This document shows, piece by piece, positions 44,361 through 56,940 of a stretch of 64,000 nt of DNA; within the stretch, counting starts at the first letter, position 1, and the number at the start of each line of letters is the position of its first letter. The DNA is taken from the NCBI RefSeq assembly GCF_900496995.4, contig NC_044022.1, positions 22,954,938 through 23,018,937 on the forward strand. The letters run 5' to 3'. The notes below the pieces were generated by a model. It did no database searches, was not told the origin of the DNA, and worked only from the letters and a program-made list of their open reading frames with translations. The stretch comes from Aquila chrysaetos chrysaetos. Taxonomy: Eukaryota; Chordata; Aves; Accipitriformes; Accipitridae. A program made the translations under genes and the position numbers.

Positions 44361-47300
44361 CTGCAACTTGAGTGACAATTCTGTTTCTTAGGCATTAAAT
44401 GTTAAAGCCCTGCTTCCAGCCATGCCCTGCCAATATTAAAAGCCCCTCCAAACAGTGTGGCGTTTGAGAAAAGATGCTGGAGTGCCTGGGAGAAATGCAG
44501 TGGTTCAGACTCGTGCTCACATTCTCAGTAATTTGCATTTTGAAATACCAATTTGGGCTGTTGAACATAAAACCAGGCTGCTACCAAAGGGCATTTATTT
44601 CTTGGTAGTTGTTTTGATTAAAAATATTTTTTTTCTTGGTCTAAAATATCTGGGTTATTTTGCTTTGAAATAAGTAGTAGTTAAGGCATGCCAAATCTTT
44701 AAAAAATAATTAAAAAAACCCAAACCGTAAAGTATTCATGAAGGCACTATGTATTTACTCTTTCTTAGCATGACCATGCTTAGAAATTCGCAGTGGTTAC
44801 AACCATCTAAGCACATGATTTGGACAAAAAAAAAAAAAAACCAAACCAAACAAAACCAGAACATATTTATGCCACAGTCATCCTTGTCTTATGGGATACA
44901 CAGTCTGAAATAGGTTTTTCATACAGCCAAAACAGAGATAGTAGATTAACTAGATAGACAAGACCTTTCTGTTTCTTGAATGCATTTGTTTATGGCTCTT
45001 CCAGGAAAGTTCAATTCTTTATGATTAAAAAAAAAACAACCACCAAACCCCTGAATCAAACTATAAAATAATCTCTCCACCTCCACCCCATCTTCCTTCT
45101 TAACTTTTTGCAGTGAAGTCTGCATGTATAGCTGCATTATTTTTTTTTTTTTTTTCCGGAGAAAAGTCCCGCGTGAAGGGAGGGACATAAAATGAGAAAA
45201 TGAGAGCAAAGCTTTGAAGTTGGAAGTTGTCTGCGCTTTTTAGAGGTAAACTTCAGCTAAAACCTGGCAAGTTGTTAGTGTGCTGCTGCCTGCTCTGGGG
45301 CGCAGGAGTTGGGCAGGGGAATTTGGCAGATCCCAACCTATCCCAACCCCATTTCTTTCTGCTTCGCTGACCCTAATAAAATTGCTTACTAGTAGAGTGG
45401 CCCCTCCTCTCCTGTGGAAAGTGCTCTGCTCCCAACATGTGCGCCATATGTGCCTGCAATACCCAAGGTTTACCATCTATATTATTATAGGTTTACGCCT
45501 ATATTATGCCAGCAGCCCCCATATACCAGCCGCACTGGGTCCGGCAAGGGCAAGGTATCGGCCACTGAAAACCCCAACATCTCTTTGCTGGGAGAGGCTG
45601 GGGCTGAGCCAGGGATTTGTATTTAATTTATTTCATTGGCTTTTTCCGAGCCAGGCGCCTCCCACTTAGTGGCTCAGCCTGTAGCACTTTTATAGGCTTG
45701 GGTGGAAAAAACAAGGGAGTGTGTATATATATATTTTTAGTACGGGGTGTGTACGGTGAGGGGCATAAAGGTAGGAAGACGTGTCTCTCTCGCACTGTTT
45801 TGCAGGGAGACAAGCCTTCAAAGCAGCTCGCTTGGCTCTGCTTGTGTTAAAGGCTGTAGGAATTTGCTGGTTTGTGGCCATTGCGAGCTGCCCTGCCCTG
45901 CTAAATTCCCAGTTCCCAGCCTATGCCACGCTGCTGGATCAGTCCTTACTGGTGCGGGCTGTTTTGTGACCAGGAGGATTCCCCTGCTGCCGTGATCCCT
46001 TAAGAATAGGACTCCCAAACTAGCGCACGGGCACGGAAAATGAGGGTTTGTGCTGGTTTCCAGCAGGTTTGGGGACGGGGAGGGGAGCGTGAGGTCGCGG
46101 TGGGTGGCCAGGCGTTTCCCAGGCATGTGAAAATATTACCTGGGTTGTGATTTCCCCTGGGAGCGGGACCACTGCTCTGCTCAGGACCACCCTGGGAAGG
46201 GGGTCTGCACCCACAGCTGAGGCGGGGAGAGGAGAAAAGGTGCCTTTGCAGACAACCTGGTTTGGGTTTTCCCCCTTTTCCCCCCCAAAAAAATCACCAG
46301 AACTGGGAATTACTGCCACTGCACTGACATGTACTGTATTTCTGCAGGGACTTCTGCCTCTGTGCCTCACCCTCCCTTCCCGTACATATGTGCGTGCATG
46401 TGTGCACATCTTTACAAGGGGAGATTTTCAATTTATCTGTCATTTCCTTGTGTGATCTGGAGAAAAAATGTCATCTTTTGGTGGAGAAAGAGGGTCTTTG
46501 GGGTGGAAAGAGGTTCTCGGGCTGGTCTTTGGCAGGGGAAGGGGAAAAAGGCAAAAGGAGGTGCACAAGTTAACTTCGTAGTTTCCTTTTTTATTAGCAA
46601 GGGGTCCTGGTTTAGAAAGGCTTTTCGGGGGAGAATTTGCCTTCTCTGATTTTAAAAGATAGGGAAAAATCATTGAGAGAAGAGTAAAACTGCTCGTCTG
46701 GGTTTGGTTGGGGAGGGAGGGGAGATACCTCCCCCCCCCCCGATGATTTATTTTACTACGTGGATGGAACGAGGGAGACATCACTGGTTTCAGTGGGTCT
46801 GGGGAAAGAGATTTGCACTGAGAAGACTGTGGGGGTTTGAAGTCCTTGTAGCTTAATTATTTTCCTTGACTCATTTAAATTAGATGCTTTCCTTTTGTTT
46901 TGGTGAGCAGATAGTACACTGGCAAGGGAAAATGTTGTTCTCTTTTGTTTTACAAAATGAGGAATTTTTTTGCTTTTATTTTATTTGATTGGTTTCCTGG
47001 AGTGCATAATAACTAAAATGTTATTTCATTCCTTCTACAACATGTACACTATTGCAATTAAGAGCCCGCTCTGATTATTTTTAACCTGGTATTTTACCAT
47101 TTCTCCGCTCAGGAGAATAAAACATTGAGTTCTTGCACTTTAAAATAGCTGAGATGCTTAAGCAAAACTACCTTTTCCCAGGGAAAGTCATTTCCAGTTC
47201 TGTTCGAGTTGCTGCTTCACTGGTTCATTTTCTGACAGAATCACATCCTTGCAAGGAGCAGAACTATGATCTTACATAACTCGATGTTTCCAGATCAAAA

Positions 47301-50300
47301 GTTACAAATATTGCAGTAATACCACGATGAGAGAGATTTGGCAGGAGGAATGTTGCACAACATATGTGATTTCTTATTAGGATTTCAAATCAAGGCAGTT
47401 TTAAAAATTTATGGGGGGGGAAAGAAGAATTAAAAAAGATGAATAAACAAAAAGTTGCTTGTCTGATATCTTCTTTAACATCACTTTCTCTTTTTATCTT
47501 ATCTCCGTAGCCACTTGAGACTTTATTTTTCTTCTTTAAAGCAAACTCTTCTGTGTTTAAGAAATGTGTAACTGCAATTTCAAAAAGTGAAGCGGCTTGA
47601 AACTCACTCAGTTTGATTCAAAGAAATGAAACTCTCTAAATCAATGTCAATTCAGATTTAAAGACTGGCTGTTACCTGCCCTGTTACAAGGTCTATCAGC
47701 ATAGCTTACTGTAACTCAAAGCTAAAATATTCTGTTTCTGCTTTGAACTGACAGATTGGCATTGCCGGGCACTTTGACAGAGTAACATGTACCACTTGCC
47801 AGTGAATTGGGTATTCATGGATCCTTAACCAATATGTTTCAGAGAAAAAGTCTTGTAATGAAATATTTAAAAAAATATAAATATATATGTATTTCCTCTT
47901 TGTTGAAGATTAAAAGCAAAAAGAATCATAGAGAAATTTTGTATCTTAACTATATCAGCATAGCTTGAGGAGTGGTGCTGTAGTGTGGCTGTAGGACTTA
48001 TATTGTTACTCGGGAGTAAATGTATGATTTGCATTCCTGTGTGCCATTTCACCGTCGCTCCGCTGATAGCCAGATAATTTTCCTAGATATATGTTTTTTG
48101 GTTTTTTTTTGCCAGCTGTCCTGCATCACTCTTCCTGGAGCATCTTTAAAGGCAGAGTTGAAATCTGAATAGGAGGGCATGTTTCCTTGGCTATGTGGAG
48201 TGGCAAACACTTCTTACAGAAAGTTCAAATTTCTTGGGAAGTTTGAGCCTTACTCACTGAAAACCTTGTGCCTTTATACCAAATTGCTGTGAGCTAAGCT
48301 GTTTGTGCTGTAGGAGGATTCAAACTTCATCGTGTATTGTCCTGCTGGGTATCAGCAGAGGTGATCTTTTTTTGGAATGTAAAGATGTCCGTGAAAACAG
48401 CAGACACAGAAATCTGTGTTCTTCCAGTGTGTTGGCAGCCAGAAGGAGGAAGATGCACAACGACATGGAATAGGGCTGGCAGTTAAGTTTCCTATTCCAA
48501 GTAAGATTTGCTTTCTAAGCTGTTGACACATCCTTGGTTTTTTAAAAAGCAGGGGGGAAAAGGGAAGAAGAAGAGAGGAGTTGCTGATGGTCGGTTTAGG
48601 TGGAGGAGCTTGCTGAACTGCATTTATCAGTCCATTTAAATGGGGATGATTCAATTAGATTTCACTGATACCTCCTCAGGTTTTAGTGAAGTAGTATTTG
48701 CTACAGTCTAGGAAAAGCACTGCAGTCCAGAATCCCTCTTCGCCACTGTAACTACCGCTAAGGCACCGGTGCCAGACGCGCTACCCAGGCAGCAATAGCA
48801 AACGTGAAAGCAGGAGATGTCTCACTGCCCATTGATTTAGGTTTTAGGTGATTATTCAGTGCAGTTATCTCTTTAAACACTGAGTAGAAGCTGTATCGCA
48901 CACACTGAGTCTTCAAAGTATTGTGAAGGTTGATCAGTTAATCAAAAGTTAGAAAACAGAAGGATTAAATCTTATTTTAATGTTTTAATTCAACCCTGTG
49001 TTAACGTATGCAGTCAGGCCCCACAGGCTTTGTCTTCTCCCCCTCAAACTCCAGTAAGTGCACTGAAAATCTGAAGATCACTTAAAACTTTGAGTCTAGA
49101 TCTGTGACTTCTGGGGAATATTGGGTGCATGCATAAAATCAGTCTTGGTCTTCTATACCATGGTGTACGGAGGGAAAGAGAAGCCAGGATTCATTTCCTG
49201 AGCAGGAGTGTCTTCAGGTACAGTCTGTCCACATAAAAGCAAACTCCTGGAGGCCACCAAGTCATAAACCATTTTGTCCACTGGGTCCCCTGGACTGAAA
49301 TAACCCAATCTTATAAATGAATTGAACTCCTAAATTTGATAATGGAAATTTTTCAGCATACTGCCATTTCCTTTTGAACTGCCTCTGTGTCTGGATGCTG
49401 AAAACCATTTTGGCCTCACCTATGTAACGTAATGAAGAATAGGAAGGGAGAGTTTGGTTAGTCAAAAAGCTTTGAGAAAGAACTGCCAGAAGTGGTTGGA
49501 AAAACTGATGGAGCGTGAGAGACGCTGGAATTTGCTTCCTGCTCGTTGATACACACAGTATTGGCTGGTTGGGCTTGGTGCAGCACAGATCCCGTCAGCC
49601 AGGAACCAGCAAATGCTGCTTTTCTAGAAAATTGCCCTTTGTGTGGCTGGGTTTAAGGTGTGATCAGCTTTTTTGGCATTAGCACAGATTTTTGTGCTCG
49701 AAAGCAGAGAACAATCTCAAGAGCCGATCTCGTGATGCATTCCTGCAGACAGAGCCGTGATCGGGGGTTACTTACGGTGCTAGAGCAAAGCAAAGTTCAC
49801 ATGGCCTTTAATTGCTCTTGTGGGTGTTTGACACGTAAGCAGATCAGACTCCGAGCTATCAAGATGATCATCCCGAGGTTGCAACACACTTTGCTTTGAC
49901 ACAGTTATGAAATGTTGGGTTGAAGTGACTTGCCCAACGTTGCCCACAGTCTTGGGGCATCGTTCGGCTGCCTTAATCTGAAACACATTCGTCCTTATTC
50001 CTCTGTCTTCTGCTTAGTCACTACAAGCCTTCCAGCTCTGCAATGGGTGAGACAGGGATCATAAACCTCATTTTCTGCTCCTCATTCTCACTGCTTCATC
50101 TCCAGGCAGGCTTGGATAAAACACGGTCTTGTGAATAATGACTGCATCGTAACGAAGGCAGGCAGGGTTCTTGATTAAGGCAATTTTCTTTGGGTTTTTT
50201 TCTTAAATTCTGTGTCTCCAAGATATACTTTTAAATCTTATTATTGGTCTGTTAGTCTAGTCTTCGTTGGAATTTTTTTTTTAAGTCTTGCAAAAGGTAG

Positions 50301-52059
50301 TGGCTTTGTCAGGTTGCATCATTTTGGTATTTGTATGTGTCAATGGCTTGAATTAACAGATCGTCATTGTTTGGTTTAACAGAGTAATCTGCTCCCCCAA
50401 ACAGATCCCTCCCGGTCCATCCCCCTCAGTCTGCTCCTCTCATCTCCTGCCTCTTCCAGCTCTATTCTGCAATCCCATTTTCATCCCTCTAATCCCTGCT
50501 CTTCAGGTCTCTCACGGCCACCTCATTCAGCTCCTTCCAGCTGGGGATGATGCCGAGCACCGGAGAGCATCTCCAGTTTCGGTTCTGATACTTGGATGCA
50601 GACCTGGCACATCCCACCGCACGAAGCGTCTTGTTTAGTCCCACACAGGTAGAAAGTTAAGTGATGGAAGCTGCCAAATGTGTACAAATGCACCCAGGAG
50701 CATGTAGCAGGAATGTTTTTATCAAAGATGTCTAAACTTGGCCAAATTCACACAGATTCACACAAAATTCATTAAAAGAAAAACAGTTCTCTCCCAGGCA
50801 AATTTCAAGTCCTCCCTCTAAAGTACTAGGGATCCCACAAGAGGTTTTAGAGAGAAGGCTAAAGGCATTTTTTTAACATGGGTAAAACAACATATTTTTC
50901 CCTAGCCTTGTTCTCAGAATCTGCTGAACTGTTTTGACTGAAATTTTCCAAAAAACTTCAGCCTGAGGCAGACAGCTGGCATGGAAATTTTCAGCCCAAA
51001 CAATTTGGTTAGTATAGTTATGAGAAATTGCGAATGCTGTTTTATTATTAAAGCTGCCTCGCTCTTCCCATAATTGACAGCACTACCAACTTTGCCTTTC
51101 CCTAATAAACAGCTAACTTCAGATTTTGTTGCAAACTAATTTTGTGTTTGTGTGGTTTATAGATATTTTTATATATTGGAAATTTATTATAAAACTGACA
51201 CATGCATTTCAGCATATGTTAGCAGATGATGAAATCTCAAGCTTCCTGGAAACAAAAGTGAATACAATTAATGAGAAGCCCACAAAGCCGCATCAAAGCG
51301 ATACGACATTGAAGGATTTGTAGAATGGGATTAAAACCAAAGAAATCTCAGGAGATGTTGCATTGACAGAGCAATCACAGAAATTCCCATGTATCCCACC
51401 TTCGGGTTCGCGGTCCTTCTGACAGAAGAATTCTGATTTAATATAACAACATTCTCTTGTAACAGCAACTGTTACTGCAAATCACAGCCAAAAAACAAAG
51501 CGGGGGGGGGGGGGGGAACCCCCAAAACTGAAAGAGCAGATAATTGTATTTTTTGTTTGATCAGCCTTTTTCTTTTTTTATCACCATTACGGGTGACTGC
51601 TGAGGCTGTAGTTTCCACATAAGAGAACCCATTGCCATTGAAGAAGAGAGGTCCTGCTCTCCCCCTCTCCTCCCCTCCCAGTATCTTCTCTCCCCAGCTC
51701 CTGTCCTTCCACTCCTTCAAAATATGTCTGGTGATTTAATTCATCAACCCAGGTGAAAACTAGCTCCATCTTTTGCTAGGGTTTTGGGTTTTTTTTCTGC
51801 TGAGGTAGTGACTTACATTGAGTCAATGCGGTTGGAGCACATGCCGAGGAAAAGGGAGAAAGAAGGGGGTACAAACAGCTTTTTGGAGGTGATGAGTTTT
51901 TAGGTTAGTATCATGATCCAGGAGATTTTTCCTGGCTTGTCAACTGTTTACAGTAGTTGTATCATGCTGATATGAAGCCTGACTTTATTCATATTCAAAT
52001 ACAGAGTGCACCTTTTCATTACACTCTTCTATCTTCAGGACAGTCCTTTGGACCGTCCT
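44361..52059. other. long non-coding stretch, presumed intron
   Basis: No coding exon is recognised. Simple sequence includes A runs near 44827-44840, a T17 run near 45140-45156, a C11 run at 46731-46741 beside a G-rich patch, and G15 at 51502-51516 followed by AACCCCC. A weak MIR-like word ('agtgacttgcccaac') is at about 49925. CpG density is intermediate to about 46.4 kb, then low. Confidence 0.5.
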
Positions 52060-52780
52060 GCTCAGTAGACACTGGAGCAGTTGTCCTCTATCAATTTGCT
52101 GGATTCTTTTTGAATCTGGTGTAGAGTTGTGTTGGCCACAATATCCTGTAAAAAAAAGTTTCAAAATTTATGACCATGCAGTGAGTGAAAAAGTCTTCCT
52201 TTTGTTCTGCTTTAAACTGACAATTTCTTAATTTCATTAGGTGACTCGTACTTTGTGGGTTATAGGCATCATGACTTAAGAGAGGTCTGCTCTTCCCACT
52301 TTTTGTGGTTCTTTCCCAAGCTGAAAATCCCTACTCTACCTCATCTCTCCTGCAAAAGTCTTTCTATATCCCCAATAATCTTTGCATCCCTTTTCTCTGT
52401 CTTTGTTAATTCTAGTATAGATTTTAGAGATGGGTTGACCAAAAATGCATGTGGCATTAAGAAAGAAATGCATCATTCGCTTAATACAGCACCATCCTGA
52501 TACATCCTTCTCCTTTTGTTGTCTATTTTTTTCCTGACATACCCCAAGATTTTCCCTGTATATTGACTGGCACAAGCAGAGAGCCAATATTTGTAGAGGG
52601 CATCCCATGGTGATTCCCCAGCCACCTTCCTGTGTGGTAACAGTTAATTTAGAGCCCACATTGTGTATGTATTGTTAGAATTGGTTTTCCCTTTATGCAT
52701 TACTTTGCTTTTATTGACCCTGAATTTCATCTGATGTTTTTATCACCCAGCTAGTTACTCAGTATTGTGAGAGTAGGTTG
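52060..52780 (-). mobile_element. ancient CR1 C-terminus and 3' region, reverse
   Basis: On the plus strand 'ccctttatgcattactttgct', 'tttattgaccctgaatttcatctg' and 'acccagctagttactcagta' are in the order of the reverse-complement ORF2 stretch of ancient amniote CR1 (consensus-like 'gcattactttgcatttatcaac', 'gaatttcatctgccattttg', 'gcccagtcactcagtttt'). Words near 52140-52240 and 52330-52420 fit the part closer to the 3' end. It is strongly decayed, with no usable frame. Confidence 0.6.
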
Positions 52781-55700
52781 TGGTGTAATGATTGGAGGCT
52801 TCGGGAGAGAATCAGAAAGTCCAGCAATGAAAAAGGCTCTCATTTTGACTTTTATTCTTGTCCTGGGGATAATCTGGACAAAAAGATAACCAACAAAATC
52901 CACGTAATACCAAGTAAGAACAACAGCCTGCCTGTCTTGTGACATCTGACTGTGAAGTTGTCTGTGGCTCAAATGTTTTTGCTTCTCATCGACAGCATCT
53001 AACAGTCTTTTTTCTCAGGCTTCCTTCTAGCGAGAATTTGCTCTTCCCTCAAACAGCAAATTATGCCCTTCACTTCATCCATGCTGGAGCAGCTGAGTCC
53101 TGAACCAAGGGACAACTTAATGACCACCTTCTCACAGCCTGACATGTTTCCCCTGCATCTCCATCTCCTAAATTTCACTCCTTCCTACCCTAAAATCCAT
53201 GTTGTGTTCATGATGCCCTGCAAAGACACCTAGGATTTGGAAACTTTCAATACTCGCCTGTTTTTGCAAGAAAGTGTGAGCAGACAAAGCCACCTGTCTG
53301 TCACTTAAAGCTGTGTTTGTTGATGGGCATTTGGGTCTACCTGAACAGTGCTTGCTTTAGGGCTTGGGTTTTATAGTTTATTATTGCTGGTGCTATTCAC
53401 AATATTATTTGGGATTGGAGGGATGCACAAACGGCTCATAGAGAAGCCAAAACCCATTGCTTACATCCCTGCATACCCCCCATATGCTTTAAAATGTCAT
53501 CTGTTTGTGGCTCTCTGTGCCAAACACTGCTGATCACCGGCTCTGGGGAGCAACGTTATTGTACACCTGCATCACTTAGTTTTGTATTATTTTATACCTT
53601 CTGCATAATTAATGTTTTGTTGAATTTTATGTATTTATTTATTTTGGCGTTTTATGTCTTCTCCTGAGATTATCAGACAGCAAGTGTCTAGTTGAGAAGA
53701 TGGCGACAGGAAAGAAGGGGATATCAGAAGCTGATACTAGGGAAGAAGAGCGGGTTTTTTTGGGAGGCGGCGTTGGGGGTGAGGAAATGGGGGGAATACC
53801 AGGAATGGAGGGACCTGTGCCAGCTCTTTCCGTCCTAGAGCTGGATTGCTGCAGCTGGTGCTCTGTTGTGCTCTGTGCAGTGAAGATGGTTTGATTTTTT
53901 TTTTCTTTTGGATTTTTTTCTCCCCTTTCAGAGCACGGAAGGCTAAAAATTCTGTAACATCTCTGCTATGCAAGAAATAATAATAATAAAAAAAAATCGG
54001 CATACTTTTTACTTGTCAGTTACCATTTCATTTCCCCACACGCAGCCCCACAAAGCTGCTGATCAACTGCGTGTGTGTGCGGGCACGTATTCTTCATCTG
54101 TGAATGCTCCTGTTTGTTTCTCTCTCTCCTTCCCTCTGTTCAAATGAAAATACCTTGAGCTAACTTTACACAGACTATATGGTAGCTCACCTTGCATCAT
54201 GTTTCCTTGAATATTTCATGAAGGCCTTTTTTTAAAATGTGCGCTGCTCTCGCAGACTGAGCGTTTGGAAGTGGACATTCCCAGCGACAAAGATTTTTGG
54301 AGATAACAAAAGCCGGACACATCCAATCTTGCTTGAATCCCCAAAGCACAGCAACACTTTAACCTAAAGCAGGGCCAGATCCAAGGATCATTACTGTTAA
54401 TTCAAAGGCTCCCGTTGGTTTTAATGGGCTCTGGCTCAGACTTTTTCGCTCCTGCTGTGGAACTATGCTGGCTCCCCCAGTGCAGAAAGACGAAATGGCC
54501 ATGGAAATTGAAGGCTGGTTTGGAAATGGATGTCATTTCGACTGCCGGACTAATTGAGCATACGAGGCTGGGAGGGTGATAGGTTTGGGGTTTCCTTGAT
54601 GTTTCCAAGTAAGTCAAAGTTCCTATAATGAAAACACGTAGAGTGGTGTTTTGTAACTATTTTTATACCTACATCAGACTTGATGTTAGTGGCTTTGAAT
54701 TATTTAACGTTTTTCTTCCTCAGCTGTCCTCTCCAATGAGTTTCCATTGCAGGAGTTGTTGTGTAAGGAACAATGCCGGCAGCCGGGCATTGTCTTCTGG
54801 GGGGGGGCGGTTTGCCTGGTTTTGTTTTGTTTCATTTCTTTAATCCTATTTTATCCTTTCTTTTGCTGGTGAGAGGGACATCAGGCCAAGGTATTAAATC
54901 ATACTGACCAGCGTGGGCTGAAAATGAAGTACATGCCAGCTAAAGACAAAAATGGGGAGTTTTCTGCTTAAGCCACTGAGCGCTAATGTCTGTCACATAG
55001 GAGGAGCCAACTATTTAACATTCAGTCCATTCAAAAAACATTATTATGTCCCAACGGTAATTTAAAACCACATCTGTTAGAACCATATGTGGGGGAGGTA
55101 TACCTTTTTTTTTTTCCCCCTTTTTTTTTTTTTTAAGTCCCAAGTTATTCTGTTTATAGGGTTATCTTCAATATGGGCCTCTTTCAAAATTTCAGACTGA
55201 CAGCCATGAAATGCTTGGAACAAAAGAGCTAAATGAATTGAACTCTTATCTTTTTCCCTTTGTAATTAATGTGTGGGCTTTTAGTGGATATCTGTAAGTA
55301 GACATCCAGCTTTGAAAGGAAACCTTCTATAGATTGGGATCATGCCTCATGCCTCTGTTGCCTATAACCTGACATTTGTTTTTCCATCTGAGATATTAGA
55401 TATTTCACAGTTTTCTCCTTGCTGTTATTCCCGCTTTCCATTAACAATGTATGTGACCTTTGAAAATAGCTCTTTTGGGCAGTCAGAGCATCTAATTTTT
55501 ACTTTGTGGAATTGCCATTCGATTATTCTGTCCTTAAAAATAGAAGATAAAGGTTTGTTTTCAAAGCATCCGATCATTATTATCTGACCAGTACTAACTG
55601 GCATAATCTTGAGATCCTTAAACCTAAGCAGTGCTAATAGCGTATCTGACATGGCTAGTGGAAGTCAGCTCCACAGAACCCTCGGGTCAAAATATCTGCT

Positions 55701-56575
55701 ATAGGTCCCTCATTATATGGCAGGGAAAGTGCTCTGCGTCACCTCTACATGGGAGTGCAACATACTTTGCCGTGTCTTTGAGTACTCAAGTCCCGGTTCA
55801 TCCCAGCTAAACGTAAGCACCTGAGTGAATTGCTTCGAAAGAGGGTAACTGGTGGCAAAGAGTTGTACCTCCAGACTTGAAGCACGGAAGTTAAAGGAGC
55901 TCCTTATTCCTTCACCCATGTCACCTGCTCCCTCTATCTGAGAAGAGTCTTCAATAAAATCTGGACAAAGATGAAGTCCCGATTGGCTGGCAAGCACTGA
56001 CTTTCTCTCTGTGCTTGTTGAGAGTACGTGCTGTGCAGTGGTAGGGAACATTTCCATGACGTTACCCATCTTCTCAGAAGTCCGGTTTTGGATGGTGAGA
56101 GCAGGGAGAGTTGTGCTTCAGATCTGGCGGTCAGGCTGTAACACCAAATACTAGTGTTCAAGCTGTGATCCCCTGTTGTTAACTAAAATTGTGCACGTTA
56201 CGTGATGAATTTAGAGCAGTCTCAGACCTCAGGCTAACACTCCAAATATCCCCCCATAATAAACAGCCAATAACTGCTCTGCTCAGCCTTTTATATAAGT
56301 GCCAAATGCTTGTGTAGAGTCCCATAGAAATCTTGGCCCTTCCTTGAAGTAATGGATTTCCCCATTAAGTGCATCCACATCTGTTTGCAGCGTCAGGCTT
56401 TCTACTGTTTGTCCTTCACAAATAGGCTGAGTATCTCAAAGAGAAATAATCAGAAAGTAAATAGGTAAGCGTGCAGGCTGTATTCATGAAACCACCGTTC
56501 CTGAGCTACACATCTTTCCAGTGGCATTTACAGCGTGGCATATTGTGCATCTCCCTCCAGCTGTGCTTTAAGCAC
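52781..56575. other. non-coding stretch, presumed intron
   Basis: No gene is supported. Includes a YY1-type word AAGATGGCGAC at 53697-53707 in front of a 64-codon frame, a TG-rich patch near 54070, a G8 run near 54798 and T runs at 55105-55134 split by C5. Otherwise ordinary sequence. Confidence 0.5.
54371..54445. repeat. palindromic amniote repeat remnant
   Basis: 'agggccagatccaaggatc', 'aaaggctcccgttggtttta', 'atgggctctggctcaga' show the outer word and the central 'cccattgacttcaatggg'-type dyad of a palindromic sauropsid repeat, related to that near 1950. Short and decayed. Confidence 0.45.
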
Positions 56576-56940
56576 TGAGCAATGAATTTCCTAGCTAAAG
56601 AGGATGTTAGTGATCCCGATGTACAGAGCACCTGACGACCGAAGAGTTAAATATGCAGCTATAAATAGCATGCCTACTTTGATGGGATGCATTGTATTGT
56701 AATTTTAGCTCTAATTAAAGTTTTGTTGTAGGCATGAAATATCTCAGTCTTTCAGGAACATGTGTAAATCTCTGAAATTAAGCTGGTTTTTGTTGTCTGA
56801 ATGTTTTGGCACAGTTGTGCCATTGCATATGAAGTTTTATGAGTAGCAATATAATAGCGATGGTTTTGCATGTCAATGAGCAGCATTTTTTGATTCATTT
56901 TGGGTTAATCAAGTGCTGAAGTTAAAACGGAATGCATTAA
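56576..56940. promoter_or_regulatory. candidate enhancer-like element
   Basis: Contains a perfect MEF2 consensus CTATAAATAG at 56659-56668, CTAATTAA near 56711, octamer-like 'ttgcatatgaa' and 'ttttgcatgt' near 56824 and 56867, and several TAAT cores. No repeats and no coding frame. Enhancer status is inferred from motif content only. Confidence 0.3.

Noticed and set aside
44380..44400. Acceptor-like sequence 'ttctgtttcttag' as start of a second exon
   Set aside because: Sequence to its right shows no coding frame of interest and no clear donor. Single acceptor-like words are common.
47920..47945. 'agaatcatagag' as a minus-strand CR1 tail
   Set aside because: Only the short word matches; neighbouring sequence has no CR1 3' UTR.
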